Source of the DNA: a virus
DNA: 64,000 bases
Reading direction: 5' to 3' (one strand)
Virus record (IMG/VR): IMGVR_UViG_3300025728_000008
Span: 1 to 64,000 of that record
The translations under genes and the position numbers were made by a program. Shown piece by piece: positions 15,342-22,813 of the stretch (its first letter is position 1; every line of letters starts with the position of its first letter). Below the pieces are notes generated by a model. That model saw only the letters and a list, made by a program, of their open reading frames with translations, was not told the DNA's origin and did no database searches.

Positions 15342-16553
15342 TTAAGCTAGTTCTTTAACAAATTCTAATACTTCTTGTAAATCTTCTAAGTTGTTTGATT
15401 TTTTATAATCAATTGCACCTGTTACTTTTTTAAATTGACCTGCACATTTCTTTTTGTCTGCTAATGCCATATCTGTCAATAGTTCTCCAATCTCTGCTTT
15501 TACAGCTTCAATTGCTTCTGCAACATCTTCATCAGTTGTTGATTCTACTGCTGATTTCTCAGCTTCCGCTTCTTGTTCAACCTGTACTTTTTCTGCTTCT
15601 TTTTCTTTCTTAGTTTTCTTTACAGGTTTTTCTTCTACTACTGGTTCTGTTTCTGTTTCTTCTTCAACTTCCTCTTTTGGTTCTACAACTTTCTTAGGTA
15701 ATTTCTTACCAGATGATGCTTCAACAGCTTCTTTGAATGCTTTTAGGAAGTCAGCAGGTTCGTTACTAGTTGATGCAGGGAAGTGTTTGAATCGGCAACC
15801 TGCAAGGAAATTACCATCACTACGGAATCGTAACATGCGTTCCTCTTTTGGCTTACCATCTTCACCTTCTGTTGTCATTAAGTCAGCGTAAATAATGAAA
15901 TCTGATTCACGCTCAATGATGTCAGATACTTTACCCATAACATTTAATCCTGTGTAATCGTACTCATAACCATCTTTATTTTTAATCTTACGTGTTTTTT
16001 CGTGACCAATTACTAATACGCCATATCCTGCCTTTTTAAGACGGTCAATTTGCTCATAGATAGCTTCACCAACCATTGTATATCCATCACCCCAAGGGAT
16101 GTTAGCAATTGTTTTATAACGTTTTGCAGGGTTATCTTGACGGTTCGCTTGACGAATAACATGTTTTGTAGCATAACGTTCTAATGCTGTGATTGTGTCA
16201 ATGATAATAAACTTGAAATCTACTTCACTTCTATTTTCGATTAACTCGTCTACAACTTCAATGAATCCACGTTCTTCATTGTCTGTCTTTTTAGCTTTTA
16301 CTTCTTCATCATCATCGTCTTCATTTTCTGCCCATTCAAAACCAGTGATAGGAATCGCAATTACACCATTCATAGTCTTATAACCAATCTCTGTACCTAG
16401 TAATAATGCATTCTCTAAACTACCGAAATGTTCTTCAACAACTTCAACTGCCCATGTTGTCTTACCGAATTTAGATTTTCCTAACATTGTCATGAAATAT
16501 CCTTCTAATTTAGCTTCTGGTTTGTTGGCTTTTAATTTCTTTAAAAATGACAT
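15342..16553 (-). CDS. Sak4-like phage AAA ATPase (RecA-fold recombination protein), 403 aa (YorG-like position)
   Basis: Walker A G-K-S-K-F-G-K-T-T at 25-33, Walker B F-I-I-I-D-T near 120, and a V-I-G-H-E-K sensor region near 190, typical of the phage nucleotide-binding AAA_24/Sak4 group, single-strand annealing/recombination ATPases that work with an SSB. The C-terminal 130 residues are a K/E/V-rich linker plus a small helical tail. The gene upstream could be its DNA-binding partner. Preceded by a structured leader that may hide the ribosome site. Confidence 0.85.
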   Translation of the reverse strand: MSFLKKLKANKPEAKLEGYFMTMLGKSKFGKTTWAVEVVEEHFGSLENALLLGTEIGYKTMNGVIAIPITGFEWAENEDDDDEEVKAKKTDNEERGFIEVVDELIENRSEVDFKFIIIDTITALERYATKHVIRQANRQDNPAKRYKTIANIPWGDGYTMVGEAIYEQIDRLKKAGYGVLVIGHEKTRKIKNKDGYEYDYTGLNVMGKVSDIIERESDFIIYADLMTTEGEDGKPKEERMLRFRSDGNFLAGCRFKHFPASTSNEPADFLKAFKEAVEASSGKKLPKKVVEPKEEVEEETETEPVVEEKPVKKTKKEKEAEKVQVEQEAEAEKSAVESTTDEDVAEAIEAVKAEIGELLTDMALADKKKCAGQFKKVTGAIDYKKSNNLEDLQEVLEFVKELA

Positions 16554-16563
16554 ATTATAATTT

Positions 16564-16620
16564 CCCCTTTTTCTCTCAATTTATGAGAGAAGGGGGCTTT
16601 CTTCTCTAAGTTATTGCCCC
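16564..16620 (-). promoter_or_regulatory. Two mutually exclusive hairpins over the ribosome site
   Basis: Minus strand: hairpin A pairs GGGGC (16620-16616) with GCCCC (16597-16593). Hairpin B pairs CCCC-TTCTCTCA with TGAGAGAA-(AAA)-GGGG (16595-16564), whose last arm is the AAGGGG ribosome site of the ATPase gene. Both need the same CCCC, so only one can form: A would free the ribosome site, B would hide it. Looks like a translational switch; trigger unknown. Confidence 0.6.
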
Positions 16621-16683
16621 TATGTTCTTAATGTTTCAGTTTAATATTTTAATATATTGTTATTTTTTACGTTTATGTATATC

Positions 16684-17862
16684 TTAGAATGGTAAATCGT
16701 CCTCATCAATACCTTCTAATGGATTTTCCTCTTCTTCTTTCTTTTTAGCAAATGGATTTGCTGTCTTAGATTTCTTACCACCTAAACCACTAGCTTTCTT
16801 AGATGATGTATCTTCTTCTTGAATTAATTCTTGGTTAGGGAAATCATCCTCATCATATACTCCATCCTGCCAATCTACTACACCTTGAATCTGTAAACCA
16901 CTTTCAAATCGTGTTCCAGTATATTTTTCAGCATGTTTCGGTTGTGCTTTACCACCCAACCCACTTAGAAGATTCTTCTTACGTTTATCTTCTTTTTGTT
17001 CTTCTTCTGATTTTTCGTTTGTTGTGATAATACGGTTCACTGCATAGCCCCAAACAGTTAAAACATCACCAAATTTAACTTCTTTAGCTAACCCTGTTGC
17101 TAATTCTTTAAGTTCTGCATCTTCATTACCCTCTGAATCTTTGTAAACAACTTCAAACTGTTTGTCATACCATTTCTTACGGAAGTCAATAACACGACCT
17201 GTAACGATTGTTTTCTTTTCTTTTTTAATATGTTCTGCATCAATGAATACAAATTCTTGTGAGAAGTAATTCATTTCCTCTGCATCTTCTTTTGTTAAAT
17301 CTTCTTCTCGGACAACGTGTACTTTCTTAATTGTCCATTGTACTTGTTCAATCCATTCTTTTGCTTGGTTCTGGAATTTATTGTATCGAATTTCACCTTC
17401 GATTTTTAATAAGTCACCATTTTCAACATTTTCTGATAGAATATCAGCTAACTGATAATCTGGTACACCATGACTAATAACCTTACCATCTTCACCAAAT
17501 TCAAGACCTACACGTGCTTGAGGTGCTGTATATCCTTCTGCACGATACTCATCAGCACTTTCTAACCATTCTTCGTAAGGGATACGTAATCCTTTAAATT
17601 CTGCATCTTCTTTTTTCTTTTCACTATTCCATAAGAAAACTTCTGTTGGCTCGTAAGCATACATTTGTACTTGTAACGTATTTGTTTCAGATGTTCTGAT
17701 ACCAAATTTCATTTTACGGAATAATCGTCCTTCATTTTGACCGCTTTTTGCTTCATCTTCTACAAAGAATCCATCCTTATCTGCGTTAGTTACCTTTCCG
17801 ATAAACTTAAATTCCGATTTGTTTTGTTTTAACTCTGTGCGCTCTTTTTTATTACGTGCCAT
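16684..17862 (-). CDS. Hypothetical DNA-metabolism protein, 392 aa (YorF-like position)
   Basis: Beta-rich protein with two repeated segments: residues 18-60 and 210-260 both have G-K-V/G-R-V openings followed by alternating hydrophobic residues, suggesting OB folds; the C-terminus is acidic, ending D-D-L-P-F, like the acidic tip of SSB proteins that recruits partners. A role as a single-strand DNA-binding protein for the Sak4-like ATPase is a good guess (inference). First gene after the promoter at 17944-17972. Confidence 0.78.
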   Translation of the reverse strand: MARNKKERTELKQNKSEFKFIGKVTNADKDGFFVEDEAKSGQNEGRLFRKMKFGIRTSETNTLQVQMYAYEPTEVFLWNSEKKKEDAEFKGLRIPYEEWLESADEYRAEGYTAPQARVGLEFGEDGKVISHGVPDYQLADILSENVENGDLLKIEGEIRYNKFQNQAKEWIEQVQWTIKKVHVVREEDLTKEDAEEMNYFSQEFVFIDAEHIKKEKKTIVTGRVIDFRKKWYDKQFEVVYKDSEGNEDAELKELATGLAKEVKFGDVLTVWGYAVNRIITTNEKSEEEQKEDKRKKNLLSGLGGKAQPKHAEKYTGTRFESGLQIQGVVDWQDGVYDEDDFPNQELIQEEDTSSKKASGLGGKKSKTANPFAKKKEEEENPLEGIDEDDLPF

Positions 17863-17906
17863 TATTAATTTCCCCCAATATGTAATTATTTTTGATTTTT
17901 ATGGTG

Positions 17907-17930
17907 AAGGAAAAGTTATGTCTTTTCCTT
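17907..17930 (-). promoter_or_regulatory. 5' leader hairpin
   Basis: Perfect 9-bp stem AAGGAAAAG/CTTTTCCTT starting about 10 bases after the expected transcription start; probably protects the 5' end of the mRNA. Confidence 0.55.
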
Positions 17931-17943
17931 ACTAACAATACTT

Positions 17944-17972
17944 AGTATATCATATATTTTTGCGCTTGTCAA
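17944..17972 (-). promoter_or_regulatory. Sigma-A type promoter
   Basis: TTGACA (17972-17967), 17 bp, TATACT (17949-17944). Drives the 392-residue gene, the ATPase, the 3D protein and the kinase. Confidence 0.9.
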
Positions 17973-17976
17973 CTAA

Positions 17977-18354
17977 TTATAGTACATACCGCAAAATATT
18001 TTTGTTTGGATTTTTTTGGAATCCGTTATAAATAGTTTCAAGCTCTACATCTTGATTGTGCAATTTGCATCCAATAAGGACGATTTGTTCTGTGTCAAAC
18101 GCTTGCAAGAAAGTTTTCTCAAAAGCATGACGGATTCCATAAGTGTAACACATTTTTCTAAACATGTCAAATGATACGTTAGATTTTTTTATTTTCTCTT
18201 CTCTGTAATCTAGAAGGTCATCGGATACATTCTTGTTTCTACCTAAATGGGTTATGTAAAACGAATGGCAATCGCCAAACGTCTGAAACAATACTCGTGA
18301 ATCCTCTGGCAAATTATGTGTTTCTATAAACTCTGTGATGGATGTATTTACCAT
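17977..18354 (-). CDS. Hypothetical protein, 125 aa
   Basis: ATG after GGGAGAGGGGTTTTTAA. Mixed alpha/beta, cysteines at 29, 69 and 95 without a metal-site spacing. It sits directly downstream of the HTH-like and recombinase-like genes and may belong to that regulatory group. Not recognised. Confidence 0.8.
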   Translation of the reverse strand: MVNTSITEFIETHNLPEDSRVLFQTFGDCHSFYITHLGRNKNVSDDLLDYREEKIKKSNVSFDMFRKMCYTYGIRHAFEKTFLQAFDTEQIVLIGCKLHNQDVELETIYNGFQKNPNKNILRYVL

Positions 18355-18400
18355 TTAAAAACCCCTCTCCCAATAACATTATTTAATTGTCAATTAGTAT

Positions 18401-18430
18401 CGTATCATGTTTGACCATTCTTGTCTAGTA
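18401..18430 (-). promoter_or_regulatory. Possible promoter/operator
   Basis: TAGACA-17 bp-TACGAT on the minus strand upstream of the 125-residue gene. It contains a TCGTATCATGT-like sequence (18400s) similar to TCGAATCATGT in the promoter at 19897-19925; a shared repressor site is possible. Confidence 0.35.
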
Positions 18431-18466
18431 TGATTTATGTGAAACCACTAAATTTTCTGATAGCTA

Positions 18467-18787
18467 TCACCTCCCTTTATTACGGATGTCTTTGTTCTTC
18501 ATTTTTTGTCGCTGATTAAGTTCAGCATCAACATCAACATCAATTAATTCAAATATCTGATTATAATTTACTTTTAACAATTCACATAATGCATAAGCAT
18601 ACAGAAATTTCCAACTGTTACGATTAGAAAGAATATTCATGAATCCCTTGTATGAAATCTGGAGACCAAACTCTTTACAAATTTTGTCATGGAGTTCTGT
18701 ATAGTCCATCTTTTGTGAGTCTAAAATGGCATCCAGTTTTGTCTTATTTAATTTGATGTCTTTTTTGTGAATCAAAAATGTACGCAT
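18467..18787 (-). CDS. Small HTH (Cro/CI-like) protein, 106 aa
   Basis: Residues 15-80 show the five-helix order of Cro/CI-type HTH domains: L-D-A-I-L-D, Y-T-E-L-H-D-K-I, I-S-Y-K-G-F-M-N-I-L (turn and recognition helix), then A-L-C-E-L-L-K-V-N-Y-N-Q-I-F, which is the usual last helix. A basic tail follows. Probably a DNA-binding regulator acting with the recombinase-fold protein 19 bases upstream; in SP-beta yopR is followed by the small gene yopS, a comparable arrangement. Confidence 0.72.
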   Translation of the reverse strand: MRTFLIHKKDIKLNKTKLDAILDSQKMDYTELHDKICKEFGLQISYKGFMNILSNRNSWKFLYAYALCELLKVNYNQIFELIDVDVDAELNQRQKMKNKDIRNKGR

Positions 18788-18805
18788 ACTTTGCTCCTTT
18801 AAAAT

Positions 18806-19816
18806 TTATTTTGTGTAAGTTTGACGGATGATATCTAATGTCAAGAATCCTTTTAGATTGTGGTATGACTTCATATTAAATCGGTCTGCAACCACTTTTA
18901 GTTCATCTAAAGTAAGTTCTTCATCATTCATTTGTGATAGTAATTCATTTGCATAATAAACCATACCACTACGTTGTATAAATTTTGCAGTCAAACTTTT
19001 AATGCTTAATGTTTCTTTAATTACATCTAATCTTCTATAAATAACAAATTTGTCAGCAGGTTTATTTATATTGCTTTCATCTTTAACATTTGTTATAGAA
19101 GCTCTAATGACATAATCATTATCAATTAAATTTGTATATCTACCTACGTGTTCATTTTCCTCCATTTGACCATTTTTCTTTTCATATGTCTTTTGGTCAA
19201 TAGCTTCTTGAAGTAGGTCTAATGTGCGCTCATCAACTTCTAGATAACGTTGTGTATACTTTAATGGAAATCCATTATCATCTTCTTTTAATGTGTTAGT
19301 TAAGTGTATTCTACCGTTTGCCCAATCAATGTCAGACTTCTTTAGGTTTCGAATTTCACTCATTTGTTTGCCCCCAACACCGATGAATGATAATCTTAGT
19401 ATAACTGAATCTTGTGCATTCACACATCTGTCTTCATAACGTGCAAGCTGTTTCTCTGTCATATACTGTTCCATATTAGTTAGATACTTTTCAAAGTCAG
19501 TTGGCTTTAAGTCCTTTAAAACGTTATTCTTTACATATCCATGTTCAACACACCAGTTAAGGTAACTAGAGATAATACGACCATATGTTTCAGCAGTGTT
19601 TCTCGTGTTAGCCTTAAATCCGTATAATACTGTTTCCATTTCTTTTAATGAGAAGAAACGAATTTCTTTGTTTAATGATTCCTCGTGTGGTTTAGCATAC
19701 TCGAATATACGTTTATAACTTTTGGCAGTTGACTCGGCAATCTCACCTAAAAACTTCTTCTTTAGATTATCCTTATCAAATAAAGAATTATCATTTATGT
19801 TTGTCATGGCTGTCAT
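18806..19816 (-). CDS. Tyrosine-recombinase-fold protein without catalytic arginines, 336 aa (YopR/MrpR-like)
   Basis: N-terminal SAM-like core-binding domain (residues 15-115), then a catalytic-domain fold. At 148-156 the usual G-x-R-x-S-E is G-G-K-Q-M-S-E-I, so the first catalytic Arg is replaced; the H-x-L-R box near 319 is H-N-L-K, so the second is Lys. A Tyr remains at 334. It is unlikely to cut DNA. The SP-beta master repressor YopR/MrpR is a known example of this fold turned into a repressor. ATG chosen eight bases after AGGAG. Confidence 0.78.
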   Translation of the reverse strand: MTAMTNINDNSLFDKDNLKKKFLGEIAESTAKSYKRIFEYAKPHEESLNKEIRFFSLKEMETVLYGFKANTRNTAETYGRIISSYLNWCVEHGYVKNNVLKDLKPTDFEKYLTNMEQYMTEKQLARYEDRCVNAQDSVILRLSFIGVGGKQMSEIRNLKKSDIDWANGRIHLTNTLKEDDNGFPLKYTQRYLEVDERTLDLLQEAIDQKTYEKKNGQMEENEHVGRYTNLIDNDYVIRASITNVKDESNINKPADKFVIYRRLDVIKETLSIKSLTAKFIQRSGMVYYANELLSQMNDEELTLDELKVVADRFNMKSYHNLKGFLTLDIIRQTYTK

Positions 19817-19896
19817 AGTGACCACTCCTAACTCTTGATTTTAGTCTTATTATATCCCCTTTTTCTAAACATATACCCTCTTTGTTACACATTTTT

Positions 19897-19925
19897 ATCT
19901 TAACATTGATGTCGAATCATGTCAA
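19897..19925 (-). promoter_or_regulatory. Sigma-A type promoter of the recombinase-fold gene
   Basis: TTGACA (19925-19920), 17 bp, TAAGAT (19902-19897), about 80 bases before the gene. The spacer holds TCGAATCATGT, possibly an autoregulatory site. Confidence 0.7.
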
Positions 19926-19953
19926 AAAATTTAAGGTGGCAAAAGTTGCCTTT
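19926..19953 (-). terminator. Terminator or attenuator in the leader
   Basis: GGCAA-CTT-TTGCC stem with outer AAGG/CCTT, followed by TTAAATTTTTT which runs into the TTGACA of the promoter at 19897-19925. It would stop most transcripts from the outer promoter at 20072-20100. Confidence 0.6.
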
Positions 19954-19985
19954 ATAGAGGATATTTATTGTATGTTCATTTCTGG

Positions 19986-20003
19986 ATAAAAGTGCAGTTT
20001 TAT
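19986..20003 (-). repeat. Mini-hairpin (linker repeat) in a leader
   Basis: ATAAAA-N6-TTTTAT inside the leader between the promoter at 20072-20100 and the recombinase-fold gene. Here no stop codon or ribosome site is attached, unlike most copies. Confidence 0.55.
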
Positions 20004-20071
20004 CAAGATATTAAGAGTGTCATTTTATCCTTTATTGACGGTACTTTTGATGACCTCTTATTTACTACTTA

Positions 20072-20100
20072 ATTATATCATTAATTTTTTGGGCTGTCAA
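20072..20100 (-). promoter_or_regulatory. Sigma-A type promoter with long leader
   Basis: TTGACA (20100-20095), 17 bp, TATAAT (20077-20072). Next gene begins about 250 bases on, after a mini-hairpin and a terminator-like stem. Confidence 0.85.
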
Positions 20101-20101
20101 C

Positions 20102-20614
20102 TTAATTTTTGTATTTATCTAACCCAGAAGCTCTCATATCAAAAGCTCCTTCTTTCATTAATGTAACACCATATTGCATCTTTTCTTTGTTGTGTTCTTT
20201 GATTCCATCATATACATAGTTGTTACCATTAAAAGCATTTTCGTATCCAGATAACAAAAGTCTATGACCATTTAAAAGGTCAAATGGAATGTCTAATTCT
20301 TTGTAACGCTTCAAAGTGAAATACGAATCTTCAATAACATTATATTCATTTTTTAATTCGTTTCTCCATTGTTCATTGTCAAATAAATTAGGGTTTGCTG
20401 TAGCTCTATCCATAATATCTTTAATGTTATTGAATGCTGTAATGCTTTTCGTATTCACTTCCTTAACAACTGTCATATATTCTTGTGTCAATTGTTCTTC
20501 GGATTTAGTCTCTATCTTTACTGGTTTCTCTACAGGTTTAGCTGTCTCAGAACAACCAACCATTCCTGTAATTAATAATGCCCCAAAAACTAGACTTGCT
20601 AACCTCAGTTTCAT
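20102..20614 (-). CDS. Predicted lipoprotein, 170 aa
   Basis: ATG after GGGGAGATGATTATC. Signal peptide with lipobox M-V-G-C at residues 18-21; the mature part is helical with many K/E/N residues and no known domain. Followed at once by the promoter of the recombinase-fold gene. Surface lipoproteins next to repressor genes can give superinfection exclusion, which is only a hypothesis here. Confidence 0.85.
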   Translation of the reverse strand: MKLRLASLVFGALLITGMVGCSETAKPVEKPVKIETKSEEQLTQEYMTVVKEVNTKSITAFNNIKDIMDRATANPNLFDNEQWRNELKNEYNVIEDSYFTLKRYKELDIPFDLLNGHRLLLSGYENAFNGNNYVYDGIKEHNKEKMQYGVTLMKEGAFDMRASGLDKYKN

Positions 20615-20640
20615 GATAATCATCTCCCCTACATTTTATA

Positions 20641-20667
20641 TTAAATTATATGCTTATAATTTAATTT
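20641..20667. repeat. AT-only inverted repeat upstream of the lipoprotein gene
   Basis: ATTAAATTATA / TATAATTTAAT with a 3-4 base loop, overlapping the only -10-like sequence (TATAAT) of the lipoprotein gene; possible operator. Confidence 0.4.
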
Positions 20668-20685
20668 GATGACTAAAATATGTAG

Positions 20686-20707
20686 GTTAGGAGATTAAAC
20701 TCCCAAC
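20686..20707 (-). terminator. Hairpin after the 145-aa gene
   Basis: GTTGGGAG/(C)TCCTAAC stem with one G-T pair and a TTTAA loop covering the stop codon; no long T-run. Confidence 0.5.
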
Positions 20708-21132
20708 ACTTCCATATACTTATCGTAAATCGACCAGTCAAGCGTAGAGTGTCTATCTCTAAAATGATTAATCCAAACTGTAACAATTCTCTTTGTAGTA
20801 AGACTAAATACTACATTTAAGTTATAGCTTCGATTAACCATCGCTTTTGCTCTCAAGATGACTCTCTCTTCATAACGGTCTCTTCTTTCATTGTGTACAA
20901 TTCGATACTCAATGATGACACAATGTTTAATAGTAGAAACAATGTCCTCTTTTGTTGCATTAATCTCTTTAGCTACTAATCTGTCTAATGCATGAGGTGT
21001 AAGTTGCCATTGTTCCTCCCGAACTTCTTTCAATCTTCTTAATAATCCTAATCTTTCATCTTGTGTTAATTGTGAGCCATGTTTCCGCTTTCCAGAATTT
21101 CTTTTCAAATTTGTTAACGAGACATATTTCAT
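20695..21132 (-). CDS. DUF4258-like basic protein, 145 aa
   Basis: ATG after AAAGGGGAGATTCACT. Residues 40-130 follow the DUF4258 pattern: H-A-L-D-R-L near residue 45, a helix with I-V-S-T-I-K, then strands R-V-I-L-R-A-K and I-V-T-V-W. DUF4258 proteins have an RNase-toxin-like fold. The protein is very basic, consistent with nucleic-acid contact. A second member lies at 21211-21540. Activity unproven. Confidence 0.7.
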   Translation of the reverse strand: MKYVSLTNLKRNSGKRKHGSQLTQDERLGLLRRLKEVREEQWQLTPHALDRLVAKEINATKEDIVSTIKHCVIIEYRIVHNERRDRYEERVILRAKAMVNRSYNLNVVFSLTTKRIVTVWINHFRDRHSTLDWSIYDKYMEVLGV

Positions 21133-21164
21133 AGTGAATCTCCCCTTTTAATGTTCTTACTAAT

Positions 21165-21193
21165 AGTATACGATTAATTTTTGTTTTTGTCAA
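21165..21193 (-). promoter_or_regulatory. Sigma-A type promoter
   Basis: TTGACA (21193-21188), 17 bp, TATACT (21170-21165), for the 145-residue gene. Confidence 0.88.
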
Positions 21194-21197
21194 TGAA

Positions 21198-21229
21198 AAT
21201 TGCAAATATTTTAAATAATATTTGCAATT
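21198..21229 (-). terminator. Hairpin terminator
   Basis: Long stem AAATTGCAAATATT/AATATTTGCAATTT, stop codon of the 109-residue gene in it, followed by the TTGACA of the next promoter. Confidence 0.7.
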
Positions 21230-21540
21230 TCTTCTGACAAGTCTATGCTACGAATAATTTTATGGGTAGCCTTCCAGAAATCCACATTCAACTTCTTGGC
21301 TAACTCTTCTGCTTGAATTGTATACTCACGATTCAATTTGCATGATGCTACATTATATTGTACCCTCTGACTATATAAAACTACGACAATACCTTTATAC
21401 TCAACAAGGTGGGAAAATGGCTTATTACCATTCTCCCATTTACCATTTTCAACTACAACTTGAATTATTGCTTTTGATAGTCCTCGCTTTGCCATTCGTT
21501 TTAGTTGGTGTTTAGTGAAGAAAAGAGGTTTATTTATCAT
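21211..21540 (-). CDS. DUF4258-like basic protein, 109 aa
   Basis: Begins F-F-T-K-H-Q-L-K-R-M-A-K-R-G-L, matching the H-x2-x-R-x-x-x-R-G-(I/L) opening of DUF4258, followed by I-I-Q-V-V-V-E-N-G and two beta strands with V-V-V-L-Y-S. Related in pattern to the protein at 20695-21132, but on a separate transcript. Overlaps the SprT-like gene by 4 bases. No antitoxin partner was identified. Confidence 0.7.
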   Translation of the reverse strand: MINKPLFFTKHQLKRMAKRGLSKAIIQVVVENGKWENGNKPFSHLVEYKGIVVVLYSQRVQYNVASCKLNREYTIQAEELAKKLNVDFWKATHKIIRSIDLSEEIANII

Positions 21541-22025
21541 GTTGTCACAACCCTCTTTCCACGGTCAATCAGTTTTCCTGTACATTGACATGTATGATTA
21601 CGACCATTATTTTTAAGTCTTTTTGTTAATGTGAAAATCTTATTACATTCTTTACACTGATAAATTTGTTTCACATTCATTATAGTATATTTATCAACTG
21701 TTGATTGGCTTACAATTCCTTTCTTTCTTAATTCATTCTCAAAGTGAGAGTCACCGTCACTATGCGGTTCACCCTTCATGAATAATGCATAATGCATTAA
21801 CTCATGTTTAAGGACATTCAATACTATATCTTTTTCATTATTTTGTACAAATTGTTTATTTAAATGCACTGCTACAGGTTCTAATGCTTTCTTTTTATAA
21901 ATAAACCATCCCAATGTTGTTCTCAATCTCCCATTCAACTTCAATGGTACTACTAATTTCAAACCATAGTTATCTAGCAACCAACTTTCAGCATATCTAC
22001 GTAATTGCAATTCCGTCATTGCCAT
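21537..22025 (-). CDS. SprT-like zinc metalloprotease, 162 aa
   Basis: H-E-L-M-H at residues 74-78 (zinc-binding and catalytic HExxH) with another His around 92-97, and a C-terminal zinc ribbon (C-K-E-C ... C-x-C) typical of SprT/Spartan-like proteins. Spartan proteins cleave DNA-crosslinked proteins; the role of phage SprT is not known. The start is the ATG 8 bases after GGGGTG. Confidence 0.85.
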   Translation of the reverse strand: MAMTELQLRRYAESWLLDNYGLKLVVPLKLNGRLRTTLGWFIYKKKALEPVAVHLNKQFVQNNEKDIVLNVLKHELMHYALFMKGEPHSDGDSHFENELRKKGIVSQSTVDKYTIMNVKQIYQCKECNKIFTLTKRLKNNGRNHTCQCTGKLIDRGKRVVTT

Positions 22026-22037
22026 AGACAACACCCC

Positions 22038-22457
22038 TTATCGTCTTGATAATTTATTATATGCATCTACTACTTCATTGAATACTTCTTTATCAGTTTC
22101 AAACATTCTTTGTTCAAGAGCCTTATCTAAACTTCTTGTTGCGTTATGTAATTCAATCTGGTTGACAGTCCGTTCTGCTTCATGAGACATGCTACCTTTA
22201 GCTACTAAATCAATGTACTCTTCTAGCATTTCGTCAAAGAAGATTACTTTTTCATTTGTTTTACCATTAACCATTAATACATATCCACTCTTTTTATGTT
22301 TAACAACTACTCCAATTTTACCTGCGTATTCTTTATGCCCTGCTGTTAGATATGTGCTTCCAGTACGACCTCTATTAGCATACTGATTACCGCCAATCAT
22401 ATCAGTTCTAACGAATACCATTTGACCTAACTCAAAATTTGTGTGTTTGTTTGTCAT
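22038..22457 (-). CDS. Hypothetical protein with SH3-like N-terminus, 139 aa
   Basis: ATG after AAAGGGAGCTGATTTTT. Residues 8-85 look like a small beta barrel (F-E-L-G-Q-M-V-F-V-R; K-I-G-V-V-V-K-H; Y-V-L-M-V-N), the C-terminal 50 are helical. No recognised family. First gene of an operon that includes the SprT-like protease. Confidence 0.8.
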   Translation of the reverse strand: MTNKHTNFELGQMVFVRTDMIGGNQYANRGRTGSTYLTAGHKEYAGKIGVVVKHKKSGYVLMVNGKTNEKVIFFDEMLEEYIDLVAKGSMSHEAERTVNQIELHNATRSLDKALEQRMFETDKEVFNEVVDAYNKLSRR

Positions 22458-22502
22458 AAAAATCAGCTCCCTTTAATTTTTATTGTTTTTGTTCTTAAAC
22501 CA

Positions 22503-22531
22503 ATTATATCATTATCTTTTACGCTTGTCAA
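22503..22531 (-). promoter_or_regulatory. Sigma-A type promoter
   Basis: TTGACA (22531-22526), 17 bp, TATAAT (22508-22503), with CTCTTGACA in the -35 area; drives 22457-21211. Confidence 0.9.
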
Positions 22532-22535
22532 GAGA

Positions 22536-22754
22536 TTATTTGTTTAATTTATTCATAATTTGTGAGAGTAAATCATCATAAGTTACTGCCATCGCTTTAA
22601 TCTCTTTTAAATCTGCAATCATGTGCTCTGATAATTCTATAGCTGATTCACTGAATGATGTTTTCCCATTAGCTTTCAAGTGAGCAATTCCCATCTCGTA
22701 ACCTGCAATTTTAGCATCAATCGTTACTTCCATTAATTTGTACTGCTCTGTCAT
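22536..22754 (-). CDS. Hypothetical helical protein, 72 aa
   Basis: ATG after AAGGAGTGTTGCCT. All-helical with alternating charged residues and methionines; no known motif. Monocistronic: its own promoter on one side, the next promoter on the other. Confidence 0.8.
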   Translation of the reverse strand: MTEQYKLMEVTIDAKIAGYEMGIAHLKANGKTSFSESAIELSEHMIADLKEIKAMAVTYDDLLSQIMNKLNK

Positions 22755-22784
22755 AGGCAACACTCCTTTTGTTTGATTAATAAT

Positions 22785-22813
22785 AGTATATCATTATTTT
22801 TTGTACTTGTCAA
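22785..22813 (-). promoter_or_regulatory. Sigma-A type promoter
   Basis: TTGACA (22813-22808), 17 bp, TATACT (22790-22785); overlaps the 3' end of the upstream gene. Confidence 0.88.

Noticed and set aside
15454-15891. Plus-strand 145-codon frame, serine-rich
   Set aside because: Mirror image of the K/E-rich C-terminal linker of the Sak4-like ATPase; codon complement creates S/F-rich frames. No ribosome site.
18806-19816. An active site-specific integrase
   Set aside because: Both arginine boxes are replaced (Q/K and K), and no attachment-site repeats were seen nearby.
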